Assembly: GCF_001411555.2 (NCBI RefSeq)
Contig: NC_049912.1
Span: forward strand, 1,567,001 to 1,631,000
Length of the DNA: 64,000 nucleotides
Direction: 5' to 3'
Source of the DNA: Juglans regia
Taxonomy: Eukaryota > Streptophyta > Magnoliopsida > Fagales > Juglandaceae
Part shown: positions 45,901 to 56,545 of the stretch, one piece after another
How positions within the stretch are numbered: position 1 is the first letter of the stretch
Layout of the letters: every line of letters starts with the position of its first letter
Translations under genes and position numbers: made by a program
The notes under the pieces: model-generated
What the model was told of the DNA's origin: nothing
Database searches by the model: none
What the model saw: the letters and a program-made list of their open reading frames with translations, nothing else

Positions 45901-48900
45901 TCATAGCAGATTGGTGCTTCTTGTGCAAGAGTGATGGGGAATCAGTGGATCATCTTATGTTACATTGTGAGGTGGCAAGATGTTTATGGAATGAGATCCT
46001 TAATAGGATAGGGGTGACTTGGGCTATGCCCAAAAAAGTTAGAGATATTCTGGGGTGTTGACAGGAATTAGGGGGAATTCACGTATAGCTGCTGTGTGGA
46101 GAATGATTCCTCATTGCATTATGTGATGCTTGTGGCTAGAGAGGAATAAGAGGTGCTTTGAAGACATGGAGCTTTCTTTGGAGGAGCTGAAGCAATTCTT
46201 TTACAATACTTTATTTTCTTGGGCTTCGGCCATTATTTGTAATATGGACAGTTTTCATGTCCTGCTTGTATCTCTCACTTGTACCTAGATGTAATTAGGT
46301 TTCATGATCTGTTTGTATACTCCTGGGTTACTCTGTTACTATGCTTTTTTCAATAAAATTTACTTTTACCCATCAAAAAAAAGTTTTCTTTCCTAGCCTT
46401 TCCATGGGAACTTGTTAATTTAATCAGCTCCTTGGTATTTTGTTTTCTCGGTGAAGCAAGTATGTCACCGGGACTTGAAGCTGGAAAACACGTTGTTGGA
46501 TGGAAGCCCAGCTCCTCGGTTGAAGATATGTGATTTTGGGTATTCCAAGGTATCGGTTGTGTATCTCTTTTTTGTGCTTTTCAGTGTTCTCTGATTTTTT
46601 CTTTTTCTTGACTAGAATTAGGACGTGTGATTGGAGTGGAGTTGAGAGGAGGGAGGGGGAGTGGATCTGATAGGAGCTGTTTCATTGCTCTACCTATTTT
46701 TGGATCGGCTTTTATTTCTCTTGATAAAACAGCAATATCAGATTCAGATGATGTTGACTTCAAAAAGTTTATCCAACTCATTTACAAGTAAAATGTTTGA
46801 CAAGGAATTCTGAAGCATGCAAGTATGGATTCTAATGCAAAACTTTTAGATGCTCTCTAAAATTTTGAGACCTTACAATTTTTTTGGCGATTTATTCTTT
46901 TTGCTCCTGTTATAAACTCTGCGTATCTGATTATGGGTCCTTTTTTCAGTCTTCGGTTCTTCATTCACAACCAAAGTCAACTGTGGGAACTCCTGCCTAC
47001 ATTGCTCCAGAAGTACTGCTAAGGCAAGAGTATGATGGCAAGGTATATTTTTTCCATTTAAATGAATTGTTGTTTTCCTTGAATGGAATAGCTAATTATA
47101 TTATTGTTTTACCCCAAGTCTGGTATTGGGGCTTGAGCTGGATATATGTGTTATGTCTATTTTTGAATCCTCCTCGAATATCTCTTTCTGTTGTTGTTTT
47201 TCTCTCAGTATAAGCTCTTTGGATTCTACTCAAGTAGCAAAGCATGTAGCTACTTTCTTTTAATTTGTTGTGTTATTAAACTTTGATTTTAAAATTAATG
47301 AGTTGCTGTTTTGATGTTGTGTTGCATAAAATATCAGATTGCAGATGTGTGGTCATGTGGGGTGACCTTATACGTGATGCTGGTGGGAGCATATCCTTTC
47401 GAGGATCCTGATGAACCAAAGGATTTTCGCAGGACTATACAAGTATATCGTGAACCCTTGTATTACTTCATGTTTTACGACTTGAGGTGAATTACTATAT
47501 TCTTTTTATTTTATTGGTTTCATGCAGAGAATTCTCAGTGTCCAGTATTCCATTCCCGACGGCATTCAAATATCTCCTGAGTGTCGTGACCTGATCTCAA
47601 GAATTTTTGTTTTCGATCCTGCAACGGTTAGTGATTTATCCTTTCCCAAGAATCCTTATATTGCTTTATCTGCAAATATACAGATATTTCCTGTTCAATA
47701 AAATAGATCGAGAAATGCGGTTATATATTTCTCCATACACCTTGACTTGGGTGCCTATAAATGTCAGAAATGTAAAATGATTTGTACAGTTCTAGGGCGT
47801 GTAAGTCATATGCAGTCTCTTTGAAAAAAGTGGGGCACATTTGGGACCCATATGAAAAAACCACACTTTTTTTCAAAGGGACTTAATGAGGTTTGCACAA
47901 CCTAGGACTGTATCTGGCGTTGCTCTTCAGGAATTTCAAAATTCATGTGCTTTGTTTGACCCTGGTAGCCTGGCTGCAAGCTACATATATTGTGGACAAG
48001 TTAGTGTTCATATTTTTCTGTTCTTTTTATGTGTACATGCCTCCCCACGAGTGGGGGTGTTTGATAATTAGGAATAATGACCATTTGTCTTCTCTTTCTT
48101 CTGATTTACCGACTTCCTCTTACGGAGAAATGCTTGATTGTATACATCTTTAAAGTGTTGTGCAGCAACTGTCAATTTGACTTTATAATCATTAATGGAC
48201 ATCCAATTTCTTAGAGGAATATTTTCTTTCTTTGTTTTTTTTTTACTTGGTGTTTTTGAGCAGGCGGTGCCTTTAGATTTAAAAAAAAAAAAAAAGAAGA
48301 CGGTACCCCAATTTTATTGATAAATCCTCACTTGTGGTGGAGGAATACTGAATACTCTATACAAAGAGAGCAAGGGGTTTACAAAAGAAACCCAAAACCA
48401 GGCTCTTATGAAAAATATTATTGGAAAACACCAGCCAGAAAATACAATATGGTACTGTTTAAAGCTAAAAACATTACAAATTAATGTTGGAAGCTAGGAA
48501 TACCTGCACGATTTAAAGCAAAAAGGCCAACCATATGTTTAGGGAGCTCAAAAAATGGAGGAAAAACTTACCGTGCAGCCCTGAGCTCCATAGGTAGCAA
48601 GACTATCTGCTAAAGCATTTCCTTCTCTATAGATATCATTAATGCTAAAAGGGAAATCATTTTTAAAATGAAGGATATCATCTCAAATATCAGCATAAAT
48701 CCAAGGGGGTTGAGAATTATTATTAAACCAATTCACAACAAGAGAATCTGTTTCTACAATAAGTTCCCGGATACTAAGCTGGTATTATAAAGTAAGCCTC
48801 GTCCTTAAAGCTGATGATTCTGCAAAAATATTAGTACCCAAACCAAGATAGCAGGAAAAACCAGCATAGTTAGCAATGTGGGGTTCTGTTAGCATTATGA

Positions 48901-49718
48901 TTTTGAGGTTTTTTTTAAATCTCCTATTACCTCGAAGTTTTTTGTATAAAAGCATATCTTTTTAATTAGTAAAAAAAAAGTACGAGATGTATAGTTTTAT
49001 ACATGCCTACATGGTATCAAAGCAGGCAGTTTTGTGTGTGAATCTTAGCTCATCTCTATTTTTCTCATTTTTGTTTGTTGGAAGCTCCTTGTGTTGGGCC
49101 CTAACCATTGATGAGGAGTTTGGGTTGTGTTAAAGCGTCAAGTTTTCAATGTTCAGTAAACAACTCTACTTGTTTAACTCTACTTGATTGTAAATATTTA
49201 CAATTAGCATTCAACTCTACTTGGGTTGTTCAGTTTGTGGAAATCCTGTAAACAACTCTACTTGTTTAAATTTGTAAATATTTACATTTGGGGACCATGT
49301 CCAAGGAAGTTGAATGCTAATTGTTCGTTTGGGTGGCGGTTTCAGTACAAATTAAGGGCTTAACTTGCTCTTCTTCTAGATCAATCGTTCTTTAAGGCTA
49401 ATGCTTATGGCAACTTAAATGCTACAGAGGATCACCATTCCTGAAATCAAGAACCATGAGTGGTTTTTGAAGAATCTTCCAGCGGACTTGATGGATGAAA
49501 GAATGATGAGCAACCAGTTTGAAGAGCCAGACCAACCAATGCAGAGCATTGATGTGATCATGCAGATAATTGCTGAGGCCACCATTCCAGCAGTTGGGAC
49601 TAATAGCCTCAACCAGTATTCGATAGACAACCTGGATATGGATGATGACATGGACGACTTGGATTCTGACTCGGAGCTTGATATCGACAGCAGTGGGGAG
49701 ATAGTCTACGCACTGTGA
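42938..49718 (+). CDS. SnRK2.2/2.3-like: Group III SnRK2 protein kinase (SnRK2.2/2.3-like, ABA signalling)
   Basis: Nine exons: 42938-43114, 44705-44779, 44860-44961, 45046-45099, 46457-46549, 46950-47042, 47338-47442, 47528-47626, 49428-49718; every intron is phase 0 and the product has 362 residues. Ser/Thr kinase: glycine loop GSGNFG (30-35), ATP lysine K52, HRD (140-142), DFG (162-164), activation loop [19 protein letters not shown] with S177 at the place of OST1 S175. The C-terminus has the SnRK2 box (AEATIPAVG) and an acidic group III domain II ([18 protein letters not shown]) that binds PP2C phosphatases. Known role: ABA-activated kinase for ABF/SLAC1-type targets, cytosol and nucleus. 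Odd: RIGSAVRF replaces the usual RICNAGRF at the end of exon 3. Intron 4 holds a LINE fragment, intron 8 further TE debris. Confidence 0.95.
43115..44704 (+). other. SnRK2 intron 1 with poly-T/poly-G tract
   Basis: 1.6-kb intron. At 44477-44532 a long T-rich run passes into about 13 G. The second copy of this locus starts at the equivalent tract, right after the assembly gap. Confidence 0.8.
45148..46380 (+). mobile_element. 5'-truncated LINE in SnRK2 intron 4
   Basis: Contains the 3' part of LINE ORF2: [20 protein letters not shown], then [16 protein letters not shown], and the RT zinc-binding block ([38 protein letters not shown]). Ends with CAATAAAATTTAC and an A run. Flanked by AAGTTTTTCTTTC (45135-45147) and AAGTTTTCTTTC (46381-46392), a near-perfect target duplication. 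Same strand as the host gene. Confidence 0.9.
48290..48890 (-). mobile_element. LINE RNase H fragment in SnRK2 intron 8, antisense
   Basis: The minus strand reads [20 protein letters not shown] and later [18 protein letters not shown], the RNase H-like domain found at the end of plant LINE ORF2. AATAAAATTGGGG near its 3' end resembles a LINE tail signal. Interrupted by stops. Confidence 0.8.
48897..49040 (+). mobile_element. Possible short LTR plus primer-binding site relic in SnRK2 intron 8
   Basis: TGTTAGCATTATG (48897) to GCCTACA (49011) could be a 115-bp LTR with a TATAAAAG box. It is followed at 49012 by TGGTATCAAAGCAGG, close to the tRNA-iMet primer-binding site. No second LTR found, so truncated copia-like or TRIM-like debris. 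Confidence 0.35.
49200..49324. repeat. 17-bp perfect inverted repeat in SnRK2 intron 8
   Basis: ACAATTAGCATTCAACT at 49200-49216 and its exact reverse complement at 49308-49324. A direct repeat GTAAACAACTCTACTTGTTT overlaps the region (49156 and 49247). Confidence 0.85.
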
Positions 49719-50318
49719 CACCTCTTCTGCATGATAGTGAGTTCTTTGGGCCTAGGGCTGTGTGAAGATCTAACTAAGAGAGTTTGGTAGTAGTGTCTCT
49801 GGTAGATTAGAGTAGATAAGACCTTAGAGAAGTGTGTAATGTTAGTACTTATAAAAAAAAAAAAAAATTGTGTAATGTTAGTGTCAGCAGTGCTCCTTGA
49901 AGTGGTGTTTATAACATGAAGCTTTTCACCTTTCTGTCTCTGGAGTTTGATTTTTACAGCTTTATAAAGGATGGTGGTGGATTAAAATCGGACCGGAGCT
50001 GTTGTAAGCCACCCCTTCTCATTCCCGGTTGAACGCTTGTTTGTTTGTTTGTTGTTTTCGCATTCTGTTCTTTGTGTTGTGGCTTAAATACATGGATGTA
50101 TACTTCAACAATTCTTGTGCAATTTTCATTAAATTTAGCAGTGTAGTTTTTTCATTGTATCAGATTTCTCCCGAGGAGCGAAGAAGGCACACACCATGGG
50201 GCTTGCAATGATCCACTTTTTGGTGTTTTCATATTCACTCCTTCTCTCCCTATTTATTTATTTATGTTTTTAATATTGTGCATTGTGGATTTTTAGAGGT
50301 GAAGATGGAATAAAATTA

Positions 50319-50563
50319 GGGTAGTGATAGGCTTACTACCTATCTACTACCCATCTACTACTTGTAGTGTTTTTATTTTTTTATCATTTTATTTTAAGTA
50401 TTTTTTTAACATCCTTAATCATTAAGAAAAAATTAAAATATATATATATATTTACTAATTATCACTTCCTTAACTATTAAGTAAAATAAAAAATTATAAA
50501 AAAAATCAAATATAAAAAAAGTAGTAAATGAGTAGTAAGAGGGTAGTAATCCTATCATTTTCC
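50319..50563. mobile_element. MULE-type MITE with perfect 9-bp target duplication
   Basis: 245 bp flanked by ATAAAATTA at 50310-50318 and 50564-50572. Inverted ends: GGGTAGTGATAGGCTTACTA and GGAAAATGATAGGATTACTA (reverse complement of the right end). A 9-bp duplication fits the Mutator superfamily. Confidence 0.85.
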
Positions 50564-50949
50564 ATAAAATTAACTGTGTTTGGGGTTTGGACCCCACTGT
50601 GCGTTGGGTTGATTGTGAGAAGTATATATTATTGGCTAATCTTGAAATATTAAACCACTAATAAAAATGTGAATTATAGAGGTGCCAATTTCATGGGTTG
50701 GTTTAATGTAACATCAATATATGATTTCGATCGTCCCTCATGTATAAATTAATACGATGATGAATATTTATGTAATTTTCAAAACAACTAATATTTCATT
50801 TAAATAAAATATCACCTAAAAATGACAATCAAATTGGATTATTGGGATATCAATCTCAACATAATAACATATCTAACTAAGCCTTCACATATAGTTGATA
50901 TTCTAAGTAACATAAATTTAAATAATTTATTTTTATAAATCAAAAGATA

Positions 50950-51200
50950 GTGCTAGTGTGCCATCTAGTTTTGACCGCTAGGCGTGTCTACTAGTATAAA
51001 TTTTATTTTTTATTTTTTATTTTCTTCTTTTTATCCTTACATTTTTTTTAACATATTTAAATATTTTTTAAAAAAATACACTAATACACTAGTCACTTCC
51101 TTAATCAAGAAGTAAAATAAAATAAAAATTAAAAAAATATATAAATACATGAACGATCAAATAAGGAGACAAAATAAAACAGCATAGTAACATTATTATT
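50950..51200. mobile_element. Possible second MULE-type MITE
   Basis: TAGTGCTAGTGTGCC and GTTTTGACCGCTAGGCGTG resemble the left end of the large MULE (GCTACTGTGCC, CTTGACCGCCTGACGTGG). The interior shares CACTTCCTTAA...AAGTAAAATAAAA with the MITE at 50319. Right end and target duplication unclear. Confidence 0.4.
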
Positions 51201-51326
51201 TCTGCTAACCAGACATAACTCATGGCGTGGTACTTATTAACCGATTTATTCGAAACATGAACCGCAGATTGAATTTTCGCTCGCAAAAGCTTTCCTGCTT
51301 CCCGATCATATGTGACCCTACTTTGG

Positions 51327-53453
51327 ATGTTGCTGGCTAGGGGCTACGGCTACCTTCTGATCTCAAGTATGAGATTTTTTTTGAATCTCAAAGTTTCGTA
51401 TTCTTTGTCTCGGTTATCCTTCGGGAGAACTATTTCTTCTTCTTCTCCGAAAACCCAGCTGAATCAACATACTATTTCTCAGAAGACTTTCTTCAAGTCC
51501 AATAACAAAGACTCTCTCATATCCCGCTTATGCGAAAACAAGAATTTCAAAGAAGCCATTGACATTCTCTGCGAACAAAAGCGCTTAAGGGAAGCGGTGC
51601 AGTTGCTTGACCAGATTGACCGACCCTCTGTTTCGGTATACTCAAACCTCATTCAGCTTTGTCTCCAGCATCGTGCTCTTGAAGAGGGCAAGAAGGTCCA
51701 TGCTCATACCAAAGCCTCCGGGTTCGTGCCCGGGGTCTTCATTTGTAATCGTTTTTTAGATATGTATGTGAAATGTGGAAGTCTTTGGCATGCCCAGAAA
51801 ATGTTCGATGAAATGGGTGAAAAGGATTTGTGTTCTTGGAATACAATGATTTCTGGGTATGCGAAAGTGGGGAAGCTCGAACAGGCAAGAAATTTGTTCA
51901 ATGAAATGCCTGAAAGAGATAATTTTTCTTGGACTGCAATGATATCGGGGTATGTTCGGCATGACCAGCCCAAAGAGGCCTTGGAGTTGTACAGAAGGAT
52001 GTTAAGACACGAGAATTCAAAATCAAATAAGTTCACGATATCTAGTGCTCTAGCCGCTTCAGCAGCAATTCCAACTTTAAGTACGGGCAAGGAGATCCAT
52101 GGACATATAATGCGAATTGGCTTGGATTCAGATGAGGTGGTTTGGAGTGCTTTATCAGATATGTATGGGAAATGTGGGAGTATAGAGGAGGCGAGGTGCA
52201 TTTTTGACAAGATGGTGGATAGAGACGTTGTTTCATGGACGGCAATGATTCATAGATACTTTGAGGATGGAAGGAGGGAAGAGGGATTTGCATTTTTCTC
52301 TGAGTTGATGAGGTCAGGGATTAGACCTAATGAGTTCACGTTTGCTGGGGTTTTAAATGCTTGTGCCGATCATGCTGCCGAGGACCTAGGCAAGCAGGTA
52401 CATGGGTACATGACACGTATAGGGTTTGACCCCATCTCATTTGCTGCCAGTTCTCTTGTTCATATGTATTCAAAATGTGGGAATATTGAGAACGCAAAAA
52501 GGGTTTTTAAAGGGATGCCTCAACCAGATTTAGTTTCATGGACTTCCCTGATTGTTGGATATGCTCAGAATGGTCAACCAAACGAGGCACTCAAGTTCTT
52601 TGAGTTGCTTCTCAAATCAGGTACTCCGCCTGACCGCATTACTTTTGTTGGGGTTCTTTCTGCTTGTACCCATGCTGGATTAATCGATAAAGGAATTGAA
52701 TATTTCCACTCAATCAAGGAAAAACATGGGTTGACACATACAGCAGATCATTATGCTTGTATCATTGATTTACTGGCCAGAGCTGGCCGATTTGTAGAAG
52801 CTGAGGATATTATTAATAAAATGCCCATGAAACCCGATAAGTTCTTGTGGGCTTCTTTACTTGGTGGTTGTAGAATCCACGGAAACCTTGAGTTGGCAAA
52901 GCGAGCTGCAGAAGCATTATTTGAGATAGAGCCTGAGAATCCTGCTACCTATGTTACTCTAGCCAACATTTATGCTACTGCTGGTATGTGGAGTGAGGTG
53001 GCAAAGGTTAGAAAGGCTATGGATGACAAAAGAGTGGTAAAGAAACCAGGTTTGAGTTGGATTGAGATCAAGAGAAAGGTTCATATATTCTTAGTGGGAG
53101 ATAAATCCCACCCAAAATCATATGAAATACATAACTTCTTGGGAAAGCTGTCAAAGAGGATTAGGGAAGAAGGATATGTCCCTGACACGAATTTTGTTCT
53201 ACATGATGTTGAGGAGGAGCAGAAGGAGCAAAATCTTTCCTACCACAGTGAGAAGCTTGCAGTTGCATTTGGAATCATTTCAACTCCACCGGGAACAACA
53301 ATCAAGGTTTTTAAGAATTTAAGAACTTGTGTGGATTGCCATACTGCCATTAAATTTATTTCAAGGATTGTTCAAAGAAGAATAATAGTAAGGGATTCAA
53401 ATCGGTTCCATTCGTTTGAGAATGGGAGCTGTTCATGTGGAGACTATTGGTAA
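51327..53453 (+). CDS. PPR protein, PLS-E-DYW class (At4g37170-like)
   Basis: Single-exon gene of 708 codons from ATG 51327; ATG 51369 (MRFFLNLKVSYSLSRL) is an alternative start. The Ser/Arg-rich N-terminus suggests a mitochondrial or plastid transit peptide. A PLS series of pentatricopeptide repeats follows (e.g. VFICNRFLDMYVKCGSL, DLCSWNTMISGYAKVGKLEQ), then E/E+ motifs and a complete DYW deaminase domain: PGLSWIEIKRKVHIF, zinc/catalytic HSEKLAVAFG, CVDCH, and terminal CGDYW. The overall text is close to Arabidopsis At4g37170. Known family role: organelle C-to-U RNA editing, with the repeats selecting the site and DYW supplying the deaminase. The target is not predictable here. Intact. Confidence 0.93.
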   Translation: MLLARGYGYLLISSMRFFLNLKVSYSLSRLSFGRTISSSSPKTQLNQHTISQKTFFKSNNKDSLISRLCENKNFKEAIDILCEQKRLREAVQLLDQIDRPSVSVYSNLIQLCLQHRALEEGKKVHAHTKASGFVPGVFICNRFLDMYVKCGSLWHAQKMFDEMGEKDLCSWNTMISGYAKVGKLEQARNLFNEMPERDNFSWTAMISGYVRHDQPKEALELYRRMLRHENSKSNKFTISSALAASAAIPTLSTGKEIHGHIMRIGLDSDEVVWSALSDMYGKCGSIEEARCIFDKMVDRDVVSWTAMIHRYFEDGRREEGFAFFSELMRSGIRPNEFTFAGVLNACADHAAEDLGKQVHGYMTRIGFDPISFAASSLVHMYSKCGNIENAKRVFKGMPQPDLVSWTSLIVGYAQNGQPNEALKFFELLLKSGTPPDRITFVGVLSACTHAGLIDKGIEYFHSIKEKHGLTHTADHYACIIDLLARAGRFVEAEDIINKMPMKPDKFLWASLLGGCRIHGNLELAKRAAEALFEIEPENPATYVTLANIYATAGMWSEVAKVRKAMDDKRVVKKPGLSWIEIKRKVHIFLVGDKSHPKSYEIHNFLGKLSKRIREEGYVPDTNFVLHDVEEEQKEQNLSYHSEKLAVAFGIISTPPGTTIKVFKNLRTCVDCHTAIKFISRIVQRRIIVRDSNRFHSFENGSCSCGDYW

Positions 53454-54216
53454 TTTATAAATTAAGTGGAATAATGTTTCTGTAAGTTGTGCATTTTCCA
53501 CATATTATTCTGGATTCATTTTTGGGTGGTTGTGATACATTTGATTGTTCCCGTTCCTTTATTTCTCCCTTTTTATAAGACCTGTTACTGATTCATGAGA
53601 CTCATTTCAAATGCTGGATTCTGGGATATCTTCAATGTTTATGTCAATAGATTAAGGGAACAATTTAATTGTTTAGATGGAGGAAACCATTTGTAACGAC
53701 CTTTTTTTTTTTTTCCCTTTATCTCCTATCTAGAATTTTGAAAATAATGGTTTCGGGCCTCAGTTTACTGATTTTTGCAACCATTTAGGGCAGGTTTGGG
53801 GCCAAAACCAAAACACAAAATTCTCATCTCATCTCATCTCATCATTACACCTTTTTCAAATCCACATACAAAATATAATAAACAATTCAACTTTTTCAAA
53901 TCTCAATACACATTTTTTAAATCCCAAAACAATAATAATATTAAAACTTAATATTTTAAACTTAAAAACAAAACACAAAATTCTCATCTCACCTCCCAAA
54001 CATACCAGTAACCTTATTTTGGTTGATTCTAACATTCAAATGGACCTCAATGTACTGGGAAAAACATCAATTTTATTGAAAAATGGAAATGGTCATTTAC
54101 TAGACTTCAGCTAATTACAATCATAATTTCTGCATCCAATTATGTCACAATTCTAATCAATATCTAGGACATGTAACATTTTATACATATTAACTACTAC
54201 AATACTATATATGCGA
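53454..54216. other. Intergenic DNA with a Tourist-like element
   Basis: PPR 3' flank with a T run at 53702-53714, then a Tourist-like MITE at about 53788-54008, then AT-rich DNA before the RPW8-only gene. Confidence 0.5.
53788..54008. mobile_element. Tourist-like MITE, diverged copy
   Basis: GGGCAGGTTTGGGG at the left, CTCCCAAACATACC at the right; interior ATACAAAATATAATAAACAA and TTCAAATCTCAA are shared with the element at 33104. Target duplication not clean. Confidence 0.55.
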
Positions 54217-54855
54217 TCAGAAGTCGTATCCACAAAACCTCCAACGCAGATTAAAAAACGAAATAATCCAACTTGATGCTGACAGGACAATCCTCTTGAA
54301 CCCGCCATCAGAAGCCACACGTACAACCTTTGTCCCATTTCCGGAAATCCTAGAAGAACCATTGCCATCTCTTTCTTCCAAATCCTTATGCTTCAAACCC
54401 AGATTCAGTCTCCACATGGTTAACAGAAAACACGTAGTATTCGTTACCCGAATATTTCTCAACTCGATCAAGATCTGCTTATGATCCTCTGCGTGTCCTA
54501 CTGGAAGTTCCATTTCAATCAGCCTACGAAGCGTAGCATGAAGTTGAAGGAGCTTGTTTGAGTACCTATACTTGTTGCAGTAATTCCACCAAGCTATCTC
54601 CTTGCACTTGGAGACAAGCTGCGTCGCTCTCCACAACTCCAGTTTCAACTTTAGGATTTCATCCTTGGGCAAATCTCCCAACTCTTCACTTAACCGCTCG
54701 ATCCTACTCACCTTGGGAACTAAATTTATGATAGTGGTTTCGAGGTCTGCGAGTATGGCTTTGAAGTTAACGGCTTTATTTTTGGCCTCTGTAACAATTT
54801 TCAAAAGATTAGTCGCTACCACCCCGGGAGTTGCCTCTAGTATGGAAACCTCCAT
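54217..54855 (-). CDS. RPW8-domain-only protein (truncated helper-NLR-like)
   Basis: 212 codons on the minus strand from ATG 54855. Residues about 10-140 form an RPW8/CC-R domain: ATNLLKIVTEAKNKAV, LADLETTIINLVPKVSRIER, ELWRATQLVSKCKEI, WWNYCNKYRYSNKLLQL. No NB-ARC or LRR follows before the window gap; the tail (GSSRISGNGTKVVRVASDGG, then a hydrophobic SSWIISFFNL) is unlike NB-ARC. It could be a stand-alone RPW8 protein, as at the Arabidopsis RPW8 locus (membrane-targeted broad mildew resistance), or the stranded first exon of an ADR1/NRG1-type NLR. The frame is intact and a TATA-like ATTTTATAG lies 55 bp upstream, so expression is plausible. Confidence 0.8.
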   Translation of the reverse strand: MEVSILEATPGVVATNLLKIVTEAKNKAVNFKAILADLETTIINLVPKVSRIERLSEELGDLPKDEILKLKLELWRATQLVSKCKEIAWWNYCNKYRYSNKLLQLHATLRRLIEMELPVGHAEDHKQILIELRNIRVTNTTCFLLTMWRLNLGLKHKDLEERDGNGSSRISGNGTKVVRVASDGGFKRIVLSASSWIISFFNLRWRFCGYDF

Positions 54856-56182
54856 GATTGCTTGCTTGCCTTAATCTACTACAATTTTGCAATCCTGATG
54901 AACCTCGATCCATTTTATAGAGAAACGATTTGGTTGGTTTCTAATTTCTAAGCAGCTTCTTTGTTTTTTCCTAGAATTCAAGTCAAGGAAGTAACACGGT
55001 CCAACCATGTACGTTACACGGTTAGAAACTTCGGCTGCCACTTGACTAATTCGTAGAAATTGTCTCTGTGTTGTGAAAATGTAAATGAGATGGAAAATAC
55101 GATCGAGGTTGAACCAACCAACGAAGAAAAGCGTAAAGATCGGGTCTCATGACCCATATTTACAACTGCCGGCCTAGTGAATTAAATACTTGATAAATAG
55201 TATGGGATCCACTCTATTTGTTCATCTCTCCCTTGCTTGAAGTGGGGATATTGATTATCCTTTGAACCTAACCTGAATCGAACGCTCAACCTTTGATCCG
55301 GAGTCATGCTAAAACTCCCACAACAAATTTATTGATTATGCAAAGAAGCACTATTTGCAAGACGGGGAAGGACTTCTAAGGCCCCGTTTAGTTGTTAAAT
55401 TTATCTGAGTTCAACTCAATTTAGTTTAATATCTAAATATCCAATTTTCAAATTATTAAACTCATCTTCACTCAAAATCTCTTTACACGTGACACTTATA
55501 ACCTTTTTCAATTTTTAATAAATACATTCAAACTCATCTTAACATCAAAATACATTTAAACTCATTTTAAACAGACTCAACAAAACTTATTCTACCATCT
55601 CAACTCAATACTATTCATAAAGAACTTAACTCAGTTCAACTCAGCTCAACATTTAAATACAGCCTAAGGGAAAGGTCAAGATCTTGGGATCCTTTGGTTA
55701 TGGAGGAATTTTTCTTTCTGAAATGATTGATGTTTCCATAATTATTGTCAATCTATTAACTTGCATTAATCACGACCAAATATCGTAAAGAAGACACCAC
55801 AAATGATCGGTTTCAACTACTTTTTATTCTTTAGGTGAATGTGCTTTAACTAGTTTGTTTGAATTAAGTGTTTTGGGCATGGGATCAAATAGTACCTTTT
55901 CTTAAAGCCTAAAGGTGTTGGTTTGCTCATACTCATATGGCCTGCAATACTTTTAATTAAGTAATAGGGTAGCACCCATTCGAATGATTCCATGAGCATG
56001 CAAGGCAAACAAATTGAGGTCAATTTTTCCAAAGGAGTTAAAGTCATTGTCTTTATGAATGATGATATAAGGATTCCACAAGAATCAATTCTCTATGTTG
56101 CTTTTGTTTCAAGCTTGCATAACTATAATCACGCCCAAACGCGTCTCTTCCGCCTAATCCGGCCTCAATGCAACCTTCTGTC

Positions 56183-56216
<34 letters not shown>
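54856..56216. other. Intergenic DNA up to the assembly gap
   Basis: Holds a Tourist-like MITE (55380-55664). The last 36 bases before the gap are a T run then an A run (56181-56216), typical of a contig ending in low-complexity sequence. No gene seen. Confidence 0.5.
55380..55664. mobile_element. Tourist-like MITE with TAA target duplication
   Basis: 285 bp from GGCCCCGTTTAGTTGTT to ATACAGCC, with TAA at 55377-55379 and 55665-55667. Interior repeats of ACTCAACTCA and ACTCATCTT link it to the copies at 33104 and 14306. Confidence 0.75.
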
Positions 56217-56316
56217 NNNNNNNNNNNNNNNNNNNNNNNNNNNNNNNNNNNNNNNNNNNNNNNNNNNNNNNNNNNNNNNNNNNNNNNNNNNNNNNNNNNN
56301 NNNNNNNNNNNNNNNN
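56217..56316. other. Assembly gap, 100 N
   Basis: Exactly 100 undefined bases, a conventional placeholder for a gap of unknown size, flanked by A and T homopolymers. Confidence 0.99.
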
Positions 56317-56355
<39 letters not shown>

Positions 56356-56545
56356 GGGGGGGGGGGGGGGTTGATATAGCAAAGAAGGTTCAAGTTGAAG
56401 TTTGGATGTTTTCTTTAATATGTTTATTCTAATTTATGAGAAAGATTTTTTTTTTTTAAAAAAAAAATGCGATAACTCATAAATAATAGTAAGATAATAA
56501 AATTTTATGGACTCCTCTTTCTCATTGCAGTATTCTTTGTTGCAG

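Larger units (their letters stand above)
49719..51326. other. SnRK2 3' region and SnRK2-PPR intergenic DNA
   Basis: 3' UTR sequence, an A run at 49853-49867, the 9-bp-TSD MITE and a second foldback-like element (separate entries). The 5' flank of the PPR gene begins near 51200. No additional gene seen. Confidence 0.5.

Noticed and set aside
49422..49721. Antisense frames over SnRK2 exon 9
   Set aside because: Mirror of a conserved coding exon with the acidic tail.
51704..52210. 168-codon antisense frame in the PPR gene
   Set aside because: Shadow of the PPR coding sequence; no independent evidence.
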